A DNA stretch of 64,000 nucleotides from Ryuthela nishihirai (lineage: Eukaryota; Arthropoda; Arachnida; Araneae; Heptathelidae): NCBI GenBank assembly GCA_038380435.1, contig JAWZYU010000001.1:19572001-19636000 (forward strand), written 5' to 3'. Shown in pieces: positions 44,939 to 55,269 of the stretch. Made by a program: the position numbers and the translations under genes. The notes under the pieces are model-generated. The model worked only from the letters and a program-made list of their open reading frames with translations, had not been told where the DNA came from and made no database searches. Within the stretch, counting starts at the first letter, position 1. Every line of letters starts with the position of its first letter.

Positions 44939-45321
44939 AATTGCATTTTTTTTTTATTTCTTAGGATTAAATTTTCATTCTTGATTTTATTAATTTCTAA
45001 TTTTAAATCATTAATAGTTTTGTTTAATTCTAATATATAATCAGAATTGAATTCTAAGGAACTTTTAAGTTCTTCAAATTCTTCCTTTATCCATTATTTT
45101 TAATAAATTCTTCACGTATACAATCAGTAATGTCTTGTCAGTACAAAACTGTTACCAGAAACAACCTGAATGTGGTTTTAATCTGTTTTTTGTTTCAATA
45201 TCTTTACTTGTTAGATTGACACTATCATTAGTTTCTATACATCTTACATCTGCATCAGATTGATGCAAGAGAGAATGCTTGCTTGAATAATGCATTTTAT
45301 AGATTCTTCTTAAGCAGAACA
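44939..45321 (-). mobile_element. CR1-type LINE, 5' end and ORF1 start, inverted arm
   Basis: It is the mirror image of 45406-45748, separated by about 85 bases, so two 5' ends face each other. On the minus strand it contains the ORF1 start with repeated Glu, Lys and Leu (coiled-coil-like). It matches 62390-62690 of the other CR1-type copy. Confidence 0.85.
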
Positions 45322-45599
45322 GTTATCATAAATTTTCAACAAAAATGTTCTTCTGAGAAGTGGCAACAGCTCTTTAAGCTGATGGTTATGTTTGTTTTGT
45401 GGTGTTCTGCTTAAAAAGAATCTATAAAATGCACTACTCAAGCATTCTCCCTGGCATCAATCTGATAATGTCAATAATTTAACAAGTAACGAAATTGAAA
45501 AACAAATTAAAACCACATACAATTGTTTCTGGTAACAGTTTGTAATGACAAAAGGCATTATTGATTACATACGTGAAGAATTTATTTATTTTATTTATA

Positions 45600-48026
45600 A
45601 AGGAAGAATTTGAAGAACTTAAAAGATCCTTAGAATTCAATTCTCATTATATATTTAGAATTAAACAAAACTATTAATGATTTAAAATAAGAATTAATGA
45701 AATAGAAAATGTAATCCTAAAAAATGAAAAAATGCAATTGAAGGCAGAAATGAATGTGATGAAAAAACCAAATTAAATGATTTGGAACGATATTCTAAAA
45801 CCTCTCATATTGAAATATTGGGTTTTCCAGAAGAAATGAAAATATAAATTTTCTTTTTAAATCTGTCAAAAATCATCTTAACATTAAAGAAGTTGTCACT
45901 GAAAGAATAAACAGAATTTCACAAAAATAAGTAGTTAAGTTTAAGTGTGAGGACCAAAGAAAAAGATTTCTTCAAGTTACTAAAAAAAAAAATCAATGCT
46001 AATGAGATCTCTTCCAGATTTATTAAAACAAGAATCTTCATGAACAAATATTTAACCCAGCTAAATAAGAAACTATTCTATGAAGTTAAAAAGTTTGGAT
46101 ATGAGCACAATTTCAAATATGTATGATGGTGGAAAACAACTGAAGAAGGAAAAGTGTATATAAGATGAGAATTCTCCAATGTTAGATATAACAAATGGTT
46201 ATGATTTAATTAATATTCCTTAAATTTGAATAATTCATATCATAAATTGTAATATTTTTCCATGCTATGATAAGTGTTCAAAATTTGAAAAAATAGTGGG
46301 CTTTTATGATTTCATTAGAAATAATTAATACAGTTGCTTTAATATAATTTACCTAAATATTCATAGTTAAAGAGCACATTTTGATGAATTATTAATTTTA
46401 TTGTCTACTGTTAATTACAACTTAGATATAATAATATTAAATGAAACATGGTGAAGGATGATGAAATCAGCTTATCTAATGTAATAGGATTTCAAATTAT
46501 TTTTAAATGTAGACTACAATAAATTTGGTGGTATAATATTTTAAGGAAGATTTGTTTGATTTTCAAAATATTAACATTGAAATGAATACTGCTGATAATA
46601 TAAATGATCTTTGTATTATGGAATTATACAGGGTGTCTCAAAAATATAGGTACAAACTTTTAGGGGAGGTAGATAACATCTAAAGGAATGAGAATTGCAT
46701 AGGAACCCATAACCAGAAACGTCACCGTAAGTCAATAGGCGGCGCTGTTCATCAGTGCGCTAGAGGGGAAATTTCGGATTTCTTTATTCAAGCAGTAGTC
46801 AGCTTACGAAGAGCATGCAAAGGTATTCGAACAGGGAGCTGGCAGACATGCACTTAGTGTATGGAATAGCTGAGGGAAACGGATGAGTCGCTCAACGAAT
46901 GTATCAAGAACGCTTCCCACACAGACATGTACCGGGCCACCGTTTGTCACGCATGCATCGCATCTCATGGTGGAAACTTTGAGCATCTGCTATAACATTA
47001 TGAAATGCATCATCTAGTACACCATTTGTAATAATTATGTCCAATAAATGTTTTCCCACTAATCACTGTCTTGTGTCCTTTCAGATTTTGTACCTCTGCT
47101 ACCACTTTCCCATGACATTTCCAGTTATGGGTTCCTATGCAATTCTCATTCCTTTAGATGTTATCTACCTCCCCTAAAAGTTGGTACCTATATTTTTGAG
47201 ACACCCTGTATAGGGATCATAGTTATTCAATTCATGAGTATCTGGAAGAACTAGATTGAATTTTAAATACTATTAAATATAAAAATGTTATATTTATTGG
47301 AGATATAAAGAATTATATCAATATTGATATCAGTATTAACATCTGCTTACAAGATTATAAAGAACGTAAATCTTTATATTCCTGTAATGATAACAATAAA
47401 CTAATGACTATTTCAATATATTATCTAAAAGTTGCATTTATCATATCTTTATTAGAGAACATATGATTATAAATGTGCATTATTTCTAAATGATATAACA
47501 GATCACTACACTTTCATTTTAAAAATTCTTAAGCCTAATATAAAAATAAAAAACATGAAATATCTCAAAGAACTAGAATCAATTTAAAAATGTTAGAATC
47601 TAAGATAAAATATTTAAATTTAAAATTAGATGGAATAGATAATTCAAATATAAATGATATATAATCAAACCTATTAGTTAATCATGCAATATTAAACAGC
47701 ATACAAATACATGATATTGATGAAATGGATACAGTTCTATAATATTGTGCAATTAGTTGGGGGGGGGACCGTATTTAAACTGTTTAAATAAATTAATAAT
47801 ATTACAAAACAAATTTCTAAAGGTTATTATATATAACATTACAAAAATAAAAAATACGATTATTGAAAATAAAATTTTGAATTTAAGACAATTATATATT
47901 TATAAAATCCTTCTGTTTGTATTTAAAAACCCTGATATATTAAAATTGCAACATATAGAAATAAATCTTAGAGAACTTTATTCTGTACCTTTTTCAAGAA
48001 AAGAATTATTCATATACATTACATGA
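45600..48026 (+). pseudogene. CR1-type LINE ORF1 and ORF2 remnants, copy B2
   Basis: The ORF1 remnant (45600-46150) keeps a Lys/Glu-rich coiled-coil part, then LERYSKTSHIEILGFPEE across a frameshift, and an end with SRFIKTRIFMNKYLTQLNK and KKFGYEHNFKYV. That end resembles the baculovirus-FP-type C-terminal domain found in ORF1 of CR1-group elements. ORF2 pieces follow: EMNTADNIN near 46580, then YKNVIFIGDI near 47280 (endonuclease). An open frame at 47757-48026 reads NCLNKLIILQNKFLKVII and LRQLYIYKILLFVFKNPD, the RT C-terminal domain. Many stops interrupt these and no catalytic RT box remains. Confidence 0.78.
46629..47208 (+). mobile_element. mariner-type MITE with 85-bp terminal inverted repeats
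   Basis: The ends are CAGGGTGTCTCAAAAATATA and its inverse, matching over 85 bp with one difference. They are flanked by TA (46627-46628 and 47209-47210). Joining the flanks restores LINE sequence as in copy B1. The interior (46800-46990) encodes a remnant reading DMHLVYGIAEGNG and YQERFPHRHVPGHRL, which is DUF4817, the N-terminal helix-turn-helix of a transposase group common in arthropods. It is thus a deletion derivative of that group. Confidence 0.92.
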
Positions 48027-48114
48027 TTCTAGCTCCACAAAATTTTAGTAAATTACTGAGCAGTATAAGAAAAAAATAATATCTTTAAAATCAAAATTAG
48101 ACAAAGATTATTAA

Positions 48115-48222
48115 AATAAAGAATCTATAAAATGCATTACTCAAGCATTCTCCCCGGTATCAATCTGATAATGAATACAACAGTGAAATAAATACAACAA
48201 TATTGTATTTATTTCACTGTTA
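48115..48222 (+). repeat. CR1-type 5' end scrap followed by a perfect 19-bp hairpin
   Basis: AAGAATCTATAAAATGCATT repeats the 5' end of copy B2. Next, AACAGTGAAATAAATACAA pairs perfectly with TTGTATTTATTTCACTGTT around a 5-base loop (about 48180-48222). Confidence 0.75.
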
Positions 48223-48654
48223 AGTGAATTACCTCATTTCATAGGTCATTATAATGAACAAATCTGAAATTGATTTTTGAAATTTTATTTCCACTCTTAA
48301 ACCTTTGAAAACAAGTAGAAGCATTATGTTATGTACATCTGTACTGTAAAACAAAAATGCATATTGATAAAAATAATCACGTAATTTGACAACCTGTAAG
48401 AACAATGCTCATTGGTTGTTCTTATATGGCTTCTATTTTAATGCATTTCATTTCATAGTAAATATTTTTCGTATATTGGTTTTATGTTCAATTGTATATA
48501 TTTATTCATACTGAATTGCGATATATATTTTAGCTCATTATTTATGTGTAAGCATTATATGTCTTAAATTTATTATGTTTTATTAAGTGTATTATCTGTC
48601 ACATATGGTCAATAACATTATTATTATATTTATTGAATGGAGAGAAAAAAGGGG
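48223..48654. other. AT-rich stretch, no gene seen
   Basis: No family resemblance. Confidence 0.35.
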
Positions 48655-50279
48655 TTAAAATATTTCAGAAACAAATTGTTACTTTATCTGTAGATTTTCC
48701 CCAATTGCAACTATCAATGCCAAAAGGACCTATCACCCCTCTCCAAGCTTCAGAGTCAATACCAAATTTAGCATTCAAGTCAACCTACCATAAGAGTAAC
48801 ATCTCCATTCTTCATAGAATTCAAAATATCCTGAAGTTGTCCATAAAACTATCTCTCCCCCTCACTAGAGTCCTCAGTGGGGTGCATAATAACATTCAAT
48901 CCCAGTTTTAAATTTAGTGGTAAGAAAACTTTCATTAATGCAGTCAATATCTTAGAAGAGCATCACTAGGATGCAAGCTGAGAAGCAAACCTACAACTTG
49001 CAGATGTTTTCTATCCACCTTCCCTGAAAAGAAAAATTTAAGATTAATTTTGCAACCTTTCCCTGTCCATCTGGTCTTTTGCAAGTCCAAAATATCTAGG
49101 CTATAATGCTGGAATTCATGTGTCAGTACACAAAAAAAATTATCTCTATGGAGAGTCCTTATGAACCATTCACCTGTAGAATGAAAATGGTTAGAGGGAT
49201 TAGGGGTGTGAAGAAACTGCATTATTTATTTAGAGAGGTAGCTCACAGACATGGGGCAAAAACCTGTCTCCATCTTCACCATTAGGATTAGCCACCACAC
49301 AGGTAGAACTTCTCCCAGTACAGGTTTGGAGATGTCTATAGAAGCAAGAGTTCAGGTACCTGCAATGGCCTCTGATCAAGATCATTCACCAGCTGATAAG
49401 GCAACCTGTGCATTTATTCACTTGGAGCTGTCAACTAACAACACAGTGGTAGATCTTCCCTTAACAGAAACTCATACAATGCAACAAGCTCAGGATCCAT
49501 AATCTATAAATTTAATACACGATTAAAGTTGTATTACATCTAAAAGTACATTAAAAACTCAACATAAGGATGAGGTGTGCTAACAAAGTTCTGCTGTTCA
49601 AGCCGAATTTAGCCCCTTGGCCATAAATCTGCCATAAATCTAAACTTTTCACTTGCTTTGTTATTTGACATTATACGATTGTCTTAACTCGTGTTATTAT
49701 CCTTTACTATTATATAAACGAAATTTTGAGAATGACAAAAATAGTTACCAGTTGTTTAAAACTTGGCTGGTACAGTGGCTGAGGATGACCTTGCTAGATG
49801 ATAGAATCAGTGCTCGATGTTCACAGTCGTAGGCCATTTCGTACTTCTCAGCTTACCAGACAAATTTTGAAACAATAGATGTAAGCACTTTGCCACGGTA
49901 TCTGTAGACTACATTTCAAGATGTTGGGTGTCAGCATTGTTGTACCTTTCTTGGCAGTTGCTAGCAGAAATCATTTGGCAGTCCTTATTGTCTGTTAACT
50001 ATTACTCCATAATCTAACTCAAAGCCATAAGTCTGATTACACAGTCAGTGCCAAGACCATGTGTGGTTGGCAACTCATCAGCAGGGTAGGAAAAAAAAGC
50101 ATCATAGTAGTCCAGATCAATAGGCCACAATGATCTAGCAACCCTGCCCTTTCACAAGAGAGTATCTCTTTTGAAAAGTACTAAATGCATGCACCATGCA
50201 AAAGTGGGATCAGACTAAGTGCTATGCCTAGCCGGTTCTTTCCATCAGAGGGGATTTGTACACAGCTCTCCTTCCAGTG
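48655..50279 (-). mobile_element. RTE-type LINE, copy 5: 5' leader and endonuclease only
   Basis: The 5' limit (CTGGAAGGAGAGCTGTG on the minus strand at about 50277) equals that of copy 4. The endonuclease is recognisable at 48944-49222 (LDLQKTRWTGKGCK, VVGLLLSLHPSDALL). Homology stops near 48660, in the middle of the endonuclease, so the whole RT is missing. Loss of the 3' part instead of the 5' part indicates a later deletion. A 499-bp insertion splits the leader. Confidence 0.82.
49507..50005. mobile_element. Unknown 499-bp insertion with 11-bp TSD
   Basis: TCCATAATCTA flanks it at 49496-49506 and 50006-50016. Copies 1 and 4 of the LINE are uninterrupted here, so it is a real insertion. 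It has no terminal inverted repeats, no tRNA-like head and no ORF that I recognise. The TSD length fits LINE-driven insertion. Confidence 0.75.
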
Positions 50280-50557
50280 TATTTCTACCATTTCCAAACC
50301 CCACAAAATATCCATTAGTCCAAATTTCTACAAACGCTGCTAAAATATAAAAAGATGAATTTCATTCCCTTTGAAAGCAAGCATTCCTTATTTTTCAGAG
50401 ACAATGTTGTTCCATAATTTTACTTCTAGTTATGATCATCACTAACCTAAAATTTCAAGGCATGAATAAGCCAAAGTAGAGCATTATGTTGCAGACCAGT
50501 TGCATAATTATTTTTTTACCTCATACCACTACTTTGCTATGAAACTTTGTAAACTGT
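50280..50557. other. Non-coding stretch
   Basis: No gene or repeat recognised. Confidence 0.3.
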
Positions 50558-50815
50558 CCAAGTGACAGAGTACTTAGCATGCTAGGCTACAGATCAAAGA
50601 GACTGAGGTTCAAGCCCCAGGTAAAGAATGGATGCTTATTTGTGTTAGTGCCTGTTGAGGTCTTCACATACCTTGAGGGGAAATTTTTATTTGTTATGAG
50701 ACCAAATGAGAACCAGTTTGATAGCCAAGTGGTGGTTGTACTTTGCTACTAATCAAAGGGAAATGGGTCTAAGCCCTGGATCAGGTATCTGTTTTCTTTG
50801 TGTTTTTTCTTCTGA
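50558..50815 (+). mobile_element. Two old, adjacent S1-like SINE remnants
   Basis: The first (50558-50690) keeps AGTACTTAGCATGCTAGGCT, GAGGTTCAAGCCCC and a CTTGAGGGG end. The second (50718-50815) keeps GCCAAGTGGTGGTTG and GGGTCTAAGCCCTGG. Both are much more diverged than other S1 copies. Confidence 0.5.
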
Positions 50816-50987
50816 AAATTAGTCTTCCTCACATATATCCTCTTAAAATTAGTAAAGATATAAGTATAATGATCTAATTAACAAACAGTTTAAATGTTTA
50901 CTTTAAATCTAAATGCTTCACAATATGTCCACTGACATTAAGATAAGAAATAACTGTTGGATAAAATTTGGTGCTCAAAGGCACTGA

Positions 50988-51143
50988 CAGAGGCATAACT
51001 AGGGTAAGATATTGCCTTACCCTATTTATGCCTCAGTTCCAAGAGCTTCATTTTGCTTTTACATATATATTTTTTATTTCATTTTATAGGGGCTTTGATT
51101 CAATCATTTACCTTGGGGCCCTAAAACTGAAGTTATGCCTCTA
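50988..51143. mobile_element. Short hAT-like MITE, 156 bp
   Basis: CAGAGGCATAACT at the left and TAGAGGCATAACT as the inverse right end match in 12 of 13. The flanking octamers GGCACTGA (50980-50987) and GGTTCTGA (51144-51151) match in 6 of 8. Confidence 0.65.
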
Positions 51144-51335
51144 GGTTCTGATACAATATACTTTTCAGGGAATAAATGCTCAATAAACTTAAGAATCAGT
51201 CTTACTATGTAAAGTGAAGAAAGTATATGTTGAAGTTCAAAGAATTATTTACTACTGGCATTGCTTATGTACTAGTTCACTCACTGCTTTAGCCAGGCTT
51301 CTAATGTGAACTTGAATGAAATGTTATTTTCCCAT

Positions 51336-51580
51336 TTTAGCATGCAGATAATCAGTACAGTTTACTGCAACTGCCGAATGATGCAACAGATGTCTTCATA
51401 TAAACTACTAGCATGATTTAATGCAGAGACAAGATCGATGTTGGGTGATCAGGATCTTTCATGTGCAAAACTGGTGTATTTATTCACTGTAGAAACAGGA
51501 GAGCTGGCAAATTGTGTCTTCCAGGTAAGTAGTAATGCGATGAGTAGATATGTCACATGCAGAATATGAATATGGCATCC
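51336..51580 (+). repeat. Left arm of a 245-bp inverted repeat around a Tc1-like element
   Basis: It matches 53740-53995 in inverse with about 85 percent identity by eye. Shared words include CAGGAGAGCTGGCAAATTGT and TGATGCAA. The Tc1-like element at 52022-53358 lies between the arms. Confidence 0.85.
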
Positions 51581-52021
51581 AAAAGCTATTTTGACTCAAT
51601 TGTTGATGTCAAATGAGCAACTTACCTTTTCCTTGTCTTTTCAAGAACCCTTTTCAAGGATGACAAAGGGCTATCAATACGAGGATAAGATATATTAAGC
51701 AAGTGAAGCAGTGGTTCGCAGTAGAGATTCTTTAAATGGAGTTTGACTTTAAGTCCAGGTTAGGGCTCTTCATGCTACAGGCTTTCAACAAGTATTTCTT
51801 GGGAGATATGTACAAGTAACAATGCTAAGTCCAAGAAATGATATAAAAATCAATAACTGCATACTGTACTGCAAGTGCACACACTAGTTCACCATCAACC
51901 TTTCACAATCAATTTCAAACATTGTACGAGACAATGTTCCAAAGATAGCGAGCAAAAGGATTCGTTCTGTTAGTTAGGCTAAGAAAATATGAGTTTCCAT
52001 TTCACTGAATTAACAATCTAA
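51581..52021. other. Non-coding stretch with a weak exon-like reading on the minus strand
   Basis: On the minus strand, KVKLHLKNLYCEPLLHLLN and then SYPRIDSPLSSLKRVLEK run open before GTAAG at about 51621-51625. No family was recognised and an upstream stop limits it, so it is not called as a gene. Confidence 0.25.
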
Positions 52022-52189
52022 GCCTTCAGTTTATGTTAAACAGCGGCATCTGCAGCACCACTGATGATGGCATGAAACACAAATGACACCCCAGCATGTT
52101 TCGTGTGTCATGTCTAGAGGCAAACCCATTGTATGCAATTATTGGTAACATGTTGTCAATAGACCTTAGTATATCCAAAAGGGCATGAA

Positions 52190-53180
52190 TGTTGGAGTGC
52201 AATCTTTAGCAGGAACTTTGATCAATAAGACAGCTGAACTTACTAATATTCCATGAGGGACAGTTAACAAGATCATGCCTGCATGGGAATCTAAAAGGAA
52301 GATATCATCTGCAAAACACAACAGTGGGTGAATACACATACTTCAGAAATGGGACATTCAAGTGTTAATGCAATGTGCAAAGTGAAACCAGCAGCTAAAG
52401 TTGATTAGTTGTGAACAGATTTCAATGCAGAATCCAAGAGGCTAGTTACAAAAACAGTATGCTGAGAACTCCATAAAACTTGGTAGCACAATAGAGTTGA
52501 ACTTCACAAGCCACTTATCACACTTGGCAATGCATGTCGTCATATCAGTGATGCAAAGTGCATAAGCAGTGGAAGAATGTGATATGGTCTGATGAATCAC
52601 CTTACATTTGTTTCCAACAAATGGATGAGTGCACATGTAGCACCAACCAAAGGAAGCTTACAACTCTTGATTGCTTGTTTCCTACTGTTAACATCTTCTG
52701 TAATGGTGTAGGATGCTTTCTCACAGCATGGTTTGCGTGCACTCTTGAGTGATCATTTTCATCAGTGGTAATGAATTTCATGAAGGGGGAGCCATCTTTC
52801 AAGATGACAATGCTCCCATCCACATAGCATGTGCAGTCACCCAGTGATTTGAATAGAGTAAGACAACTTTTTCACATACCATGGCCACTGTAGTCACCAG
52901 ATATATATATATATAATCCAGGTCCCTTTAATCAGTAACAAAGCATGCTAACTACTTGGGCATGAAATGACCACCAGATATCGACCCACTGGAAAATCTA
53001 CGGGAAATTCTGGAACAATGTCTCAGTGTTTTGCAGCTCCATCAAACAAGCAGGAATTGGTCACATTTCTTGTGGATGAATGACATATCCTTCCTGCTGA
53101 CTTTCAAACATTGGTATGTATGCCACAATGCATACAGGCTGTACTGGACTCACCTGACAGTCCAATACAGTATTGGTGAT
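52190..53180 (+). pseudogene. Tc1-like transposase, copy C1
   Basis: N-terminal sequence reads MNVGVQSLAGTLINKTAELT. After several frame changes the first catalytic block appears near 52576 as VIWSDESPYICFQ. The second reads GNEFHEGGAIFQDDNAPIHI near 52770-52830. The third is split by the insertion at 52905-52971 and then reads RYRPTGKSTGNSG or, in the proper frame, IDPLENLREILEQ with the Glu. The order matches a full DDE transposase of about 340 residues. Stops and frameshifts make it inactive. Confidence 0.8.
52905..52971 (-). mobile_element. S1 SINE 5' head only, 67 bp, with 10-bp TSD
   Basis: CACCAGATAT flanks it at 52895-52904 and 52972-52981. On the minus strand it is the S1 head (AAGTAGTTAGCATGCTTTG to GGGACCTGG) followed by AT repeats. 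It stops just before the B box. The inverted Tc1 copy C2 carries the same insertion at the same site (about 54735-54790). Confidence 0.8.
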
Positions 53181-53375
53181 TTTACTTAGTTGTTTCCATT
53201 TTTTGTCCATTACCTGTAGCTGATAGTTTTAAATATGACAGATGTGGTAGAGGATTGAAAATTTACACCTGAGGGGTGACATCTTGTGGGAGGTGGGGTT
53301 CTATCATGCATGTACACACTCACACACACACCATTTCCCCCAATCTGTATATGATAGATAGGCGAGAATGAGTAA

Positions 53376-53376
<1 letters not shown>

Positions 53377-53407
<31 letters not shown>
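53377..53407 (+). repeat. Run of 31 G
   Basis: An uninterrupted G run just right of the Tc1-like copy C1. It could form G-quadruplexes. Its true length may differ because of sequencing error. Confidence 0.8.
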
Positions 53408-53408
<1 letters not shown>

Positions 53409-53560
53409 ATTTCAGGTCATAGATCTCAAATGTAAAACGAAAAATTCAGTTAGGATGTGTTCAAGATTAAATGGAGGTTAAAAGTGATGATCAAGAAATC
53501 AATTTCTCATGCGCTTAGTTTGTTAATTCGATGAAAAATGGAATTTCATATTAAAATCTA

Positions 53561-53678
53561 AAATTAAATCTTAATCACTATCCAAGCTGTTTTATTATTG
53601 TTCCAGTAGATCAAAACAGCATTTTGATCTACTGGAACAATAATAAAACAGCTTGGATAGTGATTAAGATTTTAATTT
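53561..53678. repeat. Near-perfect hairpin, 56-bp arms and 5-base loop
   Basis: The left arm 53561-53616 pairs with 53622-53678, differing by one inserted base. The loop is CAGCA. Core words are CCAAGCTGTTTTATTATTG and its inverse. No coding potential. Confidence 0.92.
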
Positions 53679-53739
53679 AACTCAGCTGTGTTTAAGCTAT
53701 TATAGGAATCTCATTTTCTAAGTCTTTTAACTAGCAGAA

Positions 53740-53995
53740 CTTTAAGATGCCACATTCATATTCTGCATGAGACATAGCTACTCATCACATTACTATTTAC
53801 CTGGAAGATACAATTTGCCAGCTCTCCTGTTTCTACAGTGCATAAGTATGCCAGTTTTATCCATGAAGACACTGATAATCCAACAGCAATCTTGTCTCTG
53901 CATGAAATCATGCTAACAGTTACACTAAAACATCCATTGCATCATTTGGCAGTTGCAGCAAACTCTGGTACTGGTTATCTGCATGCTAAAAATAA
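53740..53995 (-). repeat. Right arm of the inverted repeat paired with 51336-51580
   Basis: This is the inverse partner of the left arm. The microsatellite, the G run and the hairpin lie between the Tc1-like copy C1 and this arm. Confidence 0.85.
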
Positions 53996-54044
53996 CATCT
54001 TGTCCAGCTTTACCATTTATCTTATTGCTATGATAGTTTTGTCA

Positions 54045-54335
54045 TGGCTCAATCGGTAGTGTGCCAGGCTCAAGTCTCAGCTGGGCCAGTGTTCTGATTG
54101 GTGGTAGTAGATGGTCAGTAGGAGACACTGACAGCTTGTAAAGACTGCCATCTGTCGGATGGGACATTAAACTGTGGTCCCTGTGCACATTAAAGAACAT
54201 GCTTGATGGCCTTGATAGAAGGCTACCATCTGTCTCTCAACAGCTGTTCCAGTGGGTCTCCTCCCCCCACCTTCTCTGAGCCATTCAGATCCTTGTGATC
54301 TGACCATTTAGTCCAGAGGAAAACCCAACCATCTA
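54045..54335 (+). mobile_element. SINE family S2, diverged copy
   Basis: It begins CATGGCTCAATCGGTAGTG and keeps GGATGGGACATTAAACTG, GTGCACATTAAAGAACATG and the end GGAAAACCCAACC. The head has lost bases around the anticodon loop. No clear TSD. Confidence 0.85.
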
Positions 54336-54734
54336 CCTTATACACATTGGGAAAAGGTGTGTGTGTGTGTGTGTGTTAGAACCGTCCCAAGATGTCACCC
54401 CTAGGTGACAATTTTCAGACCTCTACCACATCCATCAGATTTTGGACTACCATTATCCTGCCAATTGATTGAAATCAACTATAGGTAATGGTAAAAAAAT
54501 GAAAAGAGAAAAATCGCTATACAATATTGGACTGACACAAGAGTCCAGTACAACCTATATGCATTGTGGCATACAGTCTACCATTATCTGAAAGTCAGCA
54601 AGAGGAATACAACACTATTTGTTCACAAGAAATGTTATCAATTCCTGCTTGTTCGATGGAGCTGAAAATCGCTGCCTCAGACATTGTTCAAGAAGTTCCC
54701 ATAGGTTTTCCAGTGGGTTAACAACTGGTAGCAA

Positions 54735-54790
54735 TCCCATTGCAGAGTGGTTAGCATGCTTGGTTACTGATCAGAGGAACCTGGGGTTTT
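54735..54790 (+). mobile_element. S1 SINE 5' head only, in Tc1-like copy C2
   Basis: CAGAGTGGTTAGCATGCTTG to GGAACCTGGG is followed by a T run. It ends at the same S1 position as the head insertion in copy C1 and lies at the equivalent Tc1 site (CTGGT flanks). Confidence 0.75.
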
Positions 54791-54831
54791 TTTTTTTATA
54801 TCTGGTTGCCATGGTGTATATATATATATAC

Positions 54832-55250
54832 TGATGGACAAGCCCACTGGATCTGCCTGAAGCACTACCAGTATTGGGAATGCCACTTTGACCACTAAGG
54901 GTCGGGGACATACAATACCATATAGGTAAATGCACACCTCACGACAGTCTAGGGTGAACAGTACTAGAGAAGTAAAGCTCAACCCATGGCACTGCCGCTG
55001 TGCAAAACCTGGATTTTAATCTATTCCACAGTTAGCCACAAACAAGGATATGTAGATCCAAGTTAACTCGACTCCCATGGTGGGAACTCTTAGTCGGGTG
55101 CGAAATTTGGGGCCCTGTCCAACCTGACAGACCAAGTCAGTCAGCAGGACCCCGAATGACTCCCCTGGGTCTCCGAGATGGAAGTCTTAACTTACTCAAC
55201 CGGGTCCCAAACTGGTATAGAGCAGAGCCTTCGACCTCGAGGCCTGGTAT
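54832..55250 (+). mobile_element. SINE-like family S3, diverged copy
   Basis: CCATATAGGTAAATGCA, AACAAGGATATGTAGATCCA and GTCGGGTGCGAAATTTGGGG follow the order of S3 units in the composite at 7676-9124. The tRNA head is not recognisable. This shows that S3 exists outside the composite. Confidence 0.7.
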
Positions 55251-55269
55251 GTTAAAATGTTCAGTCTCC

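Larger units (their letters stand above)
45406..48110 (+). mobile_element. CR1-type LINE, copy B2, internally deleted
   Basis: It starts at the 5' end TGTTCTGCTTAAAAAGAATC and carries ORF1, part of the endonuclease and the far C-terminal end of the RT. A mariner-type MITE is inserted at 46629-47208. Between about 47735 and 47757 it jumps directly to the RT C-terminus, so the RT core is deleted. Confidence 0.82.
52022..53358 (+). mobile_element. Tc1-like element, copy C1
   Basis: It runs from about AACAGCGGCATCTGCAGCAC at the left to a CA repeat and CAATCTGTAT at the right. An inverted relative covers 54336-56168 with matching ends. It carries a broken transposase and a 67-bp SINE-head insertion. 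Confidence 0.75.

Noticed and set aside
44939..45748. Twin-priming 5' inversion of one LINE
   Set aside because: Both arms contain the same 5' end and ORF1 start. Twin priming would invert non-overlapping parts.
51621..51770. Possible host exon on the minus strand before a GTAAG donor
   Set aside because: No family resemblance, an in-frame stop upstream and no partner exon.
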